A stretch of DNA of 26,176 nucleotides. Origin: CAYRGE01 sp964423985 (GTDB lineage: Bacteria; Patescibacteriota; Minisyncoccia; Phycocordibacterales; CAYRGE01). The stretch is from contig CAYRGE010000004.1 of the NCBI GenBank assembly GCA_964423985.1, positions 1-26,176 on the forward strand, given 5' to 3'. Position 1 is the first letter of the stretch. Each line of letters begins with the position of its first letter. The notes beneath the pieces are model-generated. The model saw only the letters and a program-made list of their open reading frames with translations. It made no database searches and was not told where the DNA came from. Position numbers and translations under genes: made by a program. Of the stretch, positions 21,898-26,176 are shown piece after piece.

Positions 21898-24351
21898 TTA
21901 AAAAACAAGAAGTGAGGCAACGCTATCACCGGGCCTAATCTTCATCATTCGTACTCCTTGTGTTTGTCTACCAAGTTTTGGAACACCTTTAATATCAACA
22001 CGAATAACCTGACTCTTTTTTGATATTACCACAAACTCATCGGTCTCTTCTGTAACAACAGTTGCTGCTATTAAATTACCTGTTTTTTGTGTTGTTTTTA
22101 TAGTTTTTACACCACTGCCTCCTCGTTTCTGTGTTTTATACTCTGAAGCATCGGTCTTTTTACCATAACCACAACTAGATATTACAACAAATTGAGGAGT
22201 TTTATGCTCTTTGCAAATCACGCCTGCTCCCACGATTGTGTCATCTGTGGGAATCCTCATAACGCGAACACCTCCCGCTCCTCTACCCATTCTTCTTACG
22301 TCGCTTTCTTTAAACCTTATTGCTTGCCCTTTTGCTGTCGCAAGTATTATATCGTCTTCTTTTTCAACAAAACGAGCAGCTAAAAGTTCATCACCCGCAG
22401 ATAATTTAATTGCAATAAGTCCATTTCTTCTAACATCTCTAAGATTTTTTGCGGCAACTTTTTTACCAACACCCTTTTTTGTAACCATAAACAAAGACAG
22501 TCCTTCTTGTTTTTTAATTTCTTTTGGCATTGCAAGGATAGAAGTAACTTTTTCATTGGCAGCAAGTGATATAAAATTCATTATAGACTTTCCTCTTGTT
22601 GCTCGTCCACCTTCTGGTATATCATACATTTTTATTTGATAAACCTTGCCTTTATCTGTAAAGAACAATAGGTCGCTATGTGTCGTTGCTGTTAGGAAAT
22701 GACTTATAAAATCTTCCTCTTTAGTGTTTATGTCTACGACACCAACACCCCCTCTTTTTTGTTTTTTATACTCGTCAGGGTTTGTTCGTTTTATGTAACC
22801 ACCACTTGTAAACACAAGAACAGAATCTTCGTTTGGAATCATATCCTCAATTGAAATTGACCCAACTACATGTTTTACTACTTTTGTGCGGCGATCGTCG
22901 CCATATTTTTCTCTAATTTCCACTAACTCGGACTTAACAACGGCAAGTATTTTTTTAGGACTTGCAAGAAGTTCTTTAAGAGATTTTATTAATGCTATTT
23001 TTTCCTTCAACTCCTCTTCTATTGCTTTTCGTTCAAGCCCAGCAAGTTTTTGTAGTCGCATCTCAAGGATTGCAACAGCTTGTCGCTCTGAAAATTTAAA
23101 CTCCTTAATCAAGTTTACACGAGCAGAAGGTGTGTCCTTTGATCCTTTTATAATTTTTATTACTTGATCTATGTGGTCAAGCGCTCTCTTTAATCCTTCT
23201 AGAATATGAGCTCGGTCTTCTGCTTTTTTTAGGTCGTACTTCGCACGCCTAATCACAACAACTTTCCTATGTGTAATAAACTCCGCCAAAAGAGATTTTA
23301 GAGAAAGGGTTTGTGGAATACCATCTAGAAGAGCTACTATATTAAAATGAAATGTTGTTTCAAGGTCTGTGTGTTTGTATATAAAATTAAGTACTTTTTG
23401 GGGATATGCCCCATTTTTAAGGTCAATAACTATTCTAGTATCTCTGGTAGATTCATCTCTTAATGTTTTAATCCCATCAATCTTTTTTTCGTGCACCAAA
23501 TCAGCAATCTTCATAACAAGATTTGCCTTGTTTACGCGATACGGAATAGAAGTTATTACAATCTGGTGCCTTGTTTTACCTTCAATAATCTCAGCTTCGC
23601 CACGCGTTACAACTCCCCCACGACCAGATGCATAAGCTTGACGCAAATCGCTTTCACCAAAAACAATTCCATAAGTGGGAAAATCTGGACCTTTGACAAA
23701 TTTCAAAAGATCATCCGTTCTCGCATCTTCATTGTCAACTAAATAAACACACGCATCAATAATTTCTCGTAAATTATGTGGTGGAATATTTGTTGCCATA
23801 CCTACAGCAATCCCAAGTGTTCCGTTCAAAAGAAGACTAGGCACTGCAGATGGGAACACAACTGGTTCCAATCGTGTTTCATCATAGTTTGGACGCCAAT
23901 CAACAGTATCTTTTTCAAGGTCTCGCAAAATTTCAGACGATAAGCGAGACATTTTTGCCTCTGTGTATCTCATTGCTGCAGCGGCATCTCCATCAGTAGA
24001 ACCAAAGTTTCCCTGCCCCATCACGAGTGGATATCTATATGAAAAAGGTTGTGCCATTTTAACCATTGCTTCATAGACAGATGAATCTCCGTGGGGGTGA
24101 TATTTACCAAGAACATCTCCGACAACAGCCGCAGATTTTCTGAATTTAGACGAGGCGGTTAAACCCATACCGTACATAGAGTAAAGAATCCTTCTTTGTA
24201 CAGGCTTTAATCCATCGCGAGCATCGGGTAGTGCACGAGAAGTTATAACAGACATCGCATAATCAAGATAGGAGTCTTCCATTTCGGAAGTAATATCTAT
24301 TGGAATTATACGCTCTTCTATCTTTTTTTCTTCAGAATTTTTTCCTTTCAT
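21898..24351 (-). CDS. gyrA: DNA gyrase subunit A
   Basis: 817 residues, full length, ending 12 bases from the gap. With GyrB it introduces negative supercoils using ATP. The N-terminal breakage-reunion domain has ALPDARDGLKPVQRRILY (40-57), the quinolone-pocket segment GKYHPHGDSSVYEAMVKMAQ (82-101) with Ser90 and Glu94 at the positions of E. coli Ser83 and Asp87, and the active-site Tyr129 in AAMRYTE. The C-terminal beta-pinwheel has repeated blades including QKRGGVGV and QKRGGSGV, variants of the GyrA box. These favour gyrase over ParC, although only one subunit is visible. No Shine-Dalgarno is visible. Confidence 0.96.
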   Translation of the reverse strand: MKGKNSEEKKIEERIIPIDITSEMEDSYLDYAMSVITSRALPDARDGLKPVQRRILYSMYGMGLTASSKFRKSAAVVGDVLGKYHPHGDSSVYEAMVKMAQPFSYRYPLVMGQGNFGSTDGDAAAAMRYTEAKMSRLSSEILRDLEKDTVDWRPNYDETRLEPVVFPSAVPSLLLNGTLGIAVGMATNIPPHNLREIIDACVYLVDNEDARTDDLLKFVKGPDFPTYGIVFGESDLRQAYASGRGGVVTRGEAEIIEGKTRHQIVITSIPYRVNKANLVMKIADLVHEKKIDGIKTLRDESTRDTRIVIDLKNGAYPQKVLNFIYKHTDLETTFHFNIVALLDGIPQTLSLKSLLAEFITHRKVVVIRRAKYDLKKAEDRAHILEGLKRALDHIDQVIKIIKGSKDTPSARVNLIKEFKFSERQAVAILEMRLQKLAGLERKAIEEELKEKIALIKSLKELLASPKKILAVVKSELVEIREKYGDDRRTKVVKHVVGSISIEDMIPNEDSVLVFTSGGYIKRTNPDEYKKQKRGGVGVVDINTKEEDFISHFLTATTHSDLLFFTDKGKVYQIKMYDIPEGGRATRGKSIMNFISLAANEKVTSILAMPKEIKKQEGLSLFMVTKKGVGKKVAAKNLRDVRRNGLIAIKLSAGDELLAARFVEKEDDIILATAKGQAIRFKESDVRRMGRGAGGVRVMRIPTDDTIVGAGVICKEHKTPQFVVISSCGYGKKTDASEYKTQKRGGSGVKTIKTTQKTGNLIAATVVTEETDEFVVISKKSQVIRVDIKGVPKLGRQTQGVRMMKIRPGDSVASLLVF

Positions 24352-24513
24352 TATTTATTAAGAATATCATAAAAATGCACTCAAATAAAGGTTCCTTTAA
24401 TCTTTGTTAATTATTTAACTCGGGAATAAAAGATTTTTATACTAATTATTGTATACAAACAGTTTATTTGCATACAATAAAATACTCTATCCTGTTTTAT
24501 TGCATCATTGGTT

Positions 24514-25152
24514 TTATTGCGATTTTAATACCACAATACTGCCATTCCTGCTCATTAGGTCTTTTTTCTTTATCGTTAGTTTATCTAATTCCTCTAATTC
24601 ACCAACACCTTCCTTCAAAAAAGCATCAATTAGTTCTTTTTTATTATCTCCTTCATAGTCCATTGGTATAATAACATTAGGCTCTAGTGTAACAGCAACT
24701 TTATTGTAGGCATCTGATGGTTCTAGTACATCTCCACCTCCAATTGGTGTAAATAAAATTTCAACACCACGAAGCTTACCTTTTATCTCGCTTGTTAATG
24801 CGCTTGATTTTCCAAGTGAACCCAAAAAACAAATTTGTATATTTTCAAATAATATTGTATATACGGTATTTATTTTCTTTTCTCCCTCATAAAAAACCTC
24901 TGTTGAATACCCCTTTATGAATACCCCTTTTATCTCATATTCGCCAGGTCCAGATATTACAACTGGGTTTTTCCCTCCGTTTTTTAAGTTTTCCACACCA
25001 TTAAAATCTTTATGGTTTAAACTTACAATACCAATGTCTGCACCAAAACGTGTTGTTTTCAATTCTGAATTCTTGCTGATTGGGTTTAAGGCAATAACCG
25101 TATCCCCAACCTGTATCTTAAAAAACTCTTTCCCAAAATAAGTAATAATCAT
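24514..25152 (-). CDS. Metallo-beta-lactamase-fold protein with degenerate metal site
   Basis: 212 residues resembling UlaG-like MBL-fold proteins: a start MIITYFGKEFFKIQ, the beta-strand core, SGPGEYEIKGVFI (67-79) and IIPMDY (161-166). Zinc ligands are largely lost. Where the family has HxHxDH, this protein has L45-N-H47-K-D49-F50; the usual HLGD turn reads FLGS (109-112); and the final His of IPMHY is Asp165. It is thus likely a non-enzymatic or altered member (inference). It lies downstream of the hydrolase gene and upstream of gyrA on the same strand. Confidence 0.78.
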   Translation of the reverse strand: MIITYFGKEFFKIQVGDTVIALNPISKNSELKTTRFGADIGIVSLNHKDFNGVENLKNGGKNPVVISGPGEYEIKGVFIKGYSTEVFYEGEKKINTVYTILFENIQICFLGSLGKSSALTSEIKGKLRGVEILFTPIGGGDVLEPSDAYNKVAVTLEPNVIIPMDYEGDNKKELIDAFLKEGVGELEELDKLTIKKKDLMSRNGSIVVLKSQ

Positions 25153-25269
25153 AGTACTTTATATATTAACAGATTTTTAGATTAAATAAAAATTACACAT
25201 TTCATTGTTTTTACTATGCGACACTTAGTCTGTTTTTTATTTCAAACAAATTAAGTACGGATTTGTTTT

Positions 25270-26070
25270 TTAATTGGTGCTTAGAAATTCTTTTATGTAC
25301 TTCCATGTTTTTTTGTGTAAATAAATATTGTTATGCCCCGCACCTTCTATTTCAATAAAATCTTTATTTGCTTTTTGAGCACCCATAAAAAATGCTTTTC
25401 CAAGTCTTATTGGAATAATATTATCTTCTGTACCATGTATAACCCTCAACTTACCTTCAAAATCTTTAATCAGTGGTATGTTTTTATAATTCTCTTTTGA
25501 AAATTTAGCAACAATAGATATGGGGAAAAAGAAAAATTTTGCCTGTGCAACATTTTCCAAGCTATCAAATGGTGAAATAAAAAGTGCTTTGTCTGGTGGA
25601 AAAAGTGATATATGATAACTCGCGGGACCTGTTCCAATACTCTCTGCAAATAACATTGTTTTTATATATTTTTTTTCTTCAAGAAATTCCACCACATTGC
25701 GAACATCAGACAAAATTGCTTTTTTAGAAGGCTTCTTTTCACAGCCAGCATATCCTGTATACTCCACAAAAAGATATGAATATCCTGCTAACCCAAACGC
25801 TGACCTAAGAAATGCTCTATCACAAGCAGAGCCTGCATTACCTCCATACACAACAATAATCTTATTTGAGTTGTGTTTATAATACGCCCTTGTTCTGTTT
25901 ATGTTTATTTTTTCACTTTCAGTAAAGGCTTTACAGTCAAAAAAATCTGTCTTTGTTGGGTGATTGGGGTGATAGATCATATTTCTATGACCAAAAAACA
26001 GCAACATACCAAAACCAAGATAAGCAAGAACAATAATTCGTATTATTTTCTTAATTAACACAACAGTCAT
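25270..26070 (-). CDS. Membrane-anchored alpha/beta hydrolase (BEM46/ABHD-like)
   Basis: 266 residues from ATG 26068-26070. The frame opens at 26118, but that ATG lies inside the terminator stem 26116-26151, so it is not the start; ATG 26092-26094 remains possible. One membrane helix is followed by a soluble hydrolase. Counting from this start, the nucleophile is Ser144 in FAESIGTG, the acid Asp216 in HGTEDNIIP and the base His246 in GAGHNNIY, a complete triad. The region after the strand IIVVYGGNAG forms the oxyanion-hole area. Members cleave esters or act as acyl hydrolases; the substrate is unknown. Confidence 0.87.
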   Translation of the reverse strand: MTVVLIKKIIRIIVLAYLGFGMLLFFGHRNMIYHPNHPTKTDFFDCKAFTESEKININRTRAYYKHNSNKIIVVYGGNAGSACDRAFLRSAFGLAGYSYLFVEYTGYAGCEKKPSKKAILSDVRNVVEFLEEKKYIKTMLFAESIGTGPASYHISLFPPDKALFISPFDSLENVAQAKFFFFPISIVAKFSKENYKNIPLIKDFEGKLRVIHGTEDNIIPIRLGKAFFMGAQKANKDFIEIEGAGHNNIYLHKKTWKYIKEFLSTN

Positions 26071-26115
26071 TATGTTAATTCTATTAAATTTCATAAATTT
26101 TACCAAGATATTGTC

Positions 26116-26151
26116 CAATACAAAAACGCCTTCGTGGCGTTTTTTGTATTG
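26116..26151. terminator. Bidirectional intrinsic terminator
   Basis: A stem of 15 base pairs plus one bulged T (26116-26130 with 26136-26151) capped by TTCGT. T-runs in the arms on both strands suit termination in either direction. It separates the hydrolase gene from whatever lies to the right. Confidence 0.8.
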
Positions 26152-26176
26152 TGTTTTGTTTTTATCTCTGCAAATA

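Noticed and set aside
26071..26118. ATG at 26116-26118 as the hydrolase start
   Set aside because: It lies in the stem of the intrinsic terminator 26116-26151; downstream ATGs give a normal membrane-anchor start.
1..26176. Alternative genetic code (TGA as glycine, as in some CPR lineages)
   Set aside because: rsmI ends at TGA at the expected place, and no conserved protein needs read-through of TGA.

Overview
The window is AT-rich DNA with standard stop codons (TAA, TAG and TGA all end real genes). The gene set points to a Candidate Phyla Radiation (Patescibacteria) bacterium, most likely of the Parcubacteria/Paceibacteria type. The evidence is a short basic bS21 protein, a 230-residue RsmI lacking the C-terminal domain, a run of tiny type IV secretion pilin-like proteins, a VirD4-like ATPase, a lamin-tail/PKD surface protein, and almost no Shine-Dalgarno sequences before the minus-strand genes. 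The lineage is inferred from gene style, not from a marker tree. A block of 100 N (21786-21885) marks a scaffold join, so the order across it is not proven.

Layout: 1-402 holds a 5' partial gene, the C-terminal half of an XRE-type regulator, and foreign-looking DNA fused to its broken end. 403-4311 is a minus-strand operon secD-secF-nfeD-like-small membrane protein (protein export plus membrane proteolysis). 4505-6446 carries a PAP2 lipid phosphatase and a polyprenyl-phosphate sugar-phosphate transferase (envelope glycan synthesis). 6604-8534 carries ftsA, ybeY and rpsU (division and ribosome). 8889-12754 carries a surface-anchored lamin-tail/PKD protein, a VirD4/TraG-like ATPase and a small membrane protein. 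12944-14681 carries rsmI and a Ca2+/Na+ antiporter.

14760-15072 is the most unusual segment. It contains tRNA-Glu(UUC), a 57-bp near-perfect direct repeat that copies the tRNA 3' end and its flank, and between the repeats a 169-nt element that folds on paper into a three-way junction. Its closing stem is made of tRNA-Glu 3'-end sequence. 15255-17049 is the only plus-strand transcription unit. It has a near-consensus promoter, a doubled Shine-Dalgarno, an SPFH/band-7 protein, a partner membrane protein and an intrinsic terminator, and it is visibly richer in G+C than its neighbours.

17050-17605 is non-coding repeat DNA with two identical 78-bp units. 17606-21169 is a minus-strand cluster of five small two-helix T4SS pilin-like proteins headed by a membrane-anchored solute-binding protein. 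With the VirD4-like ATPase it may form a surface DNA-transfer or DNA-uptake apparatus (inference). Two of the pilins share a 53-bp block identical at DNA level. After a methyltransferase and the gap come gyrA, a metallo-beta-lactamase-fold protein that has lost most metal ligands, and a membrane-anchored alpha/beta hydrolase.
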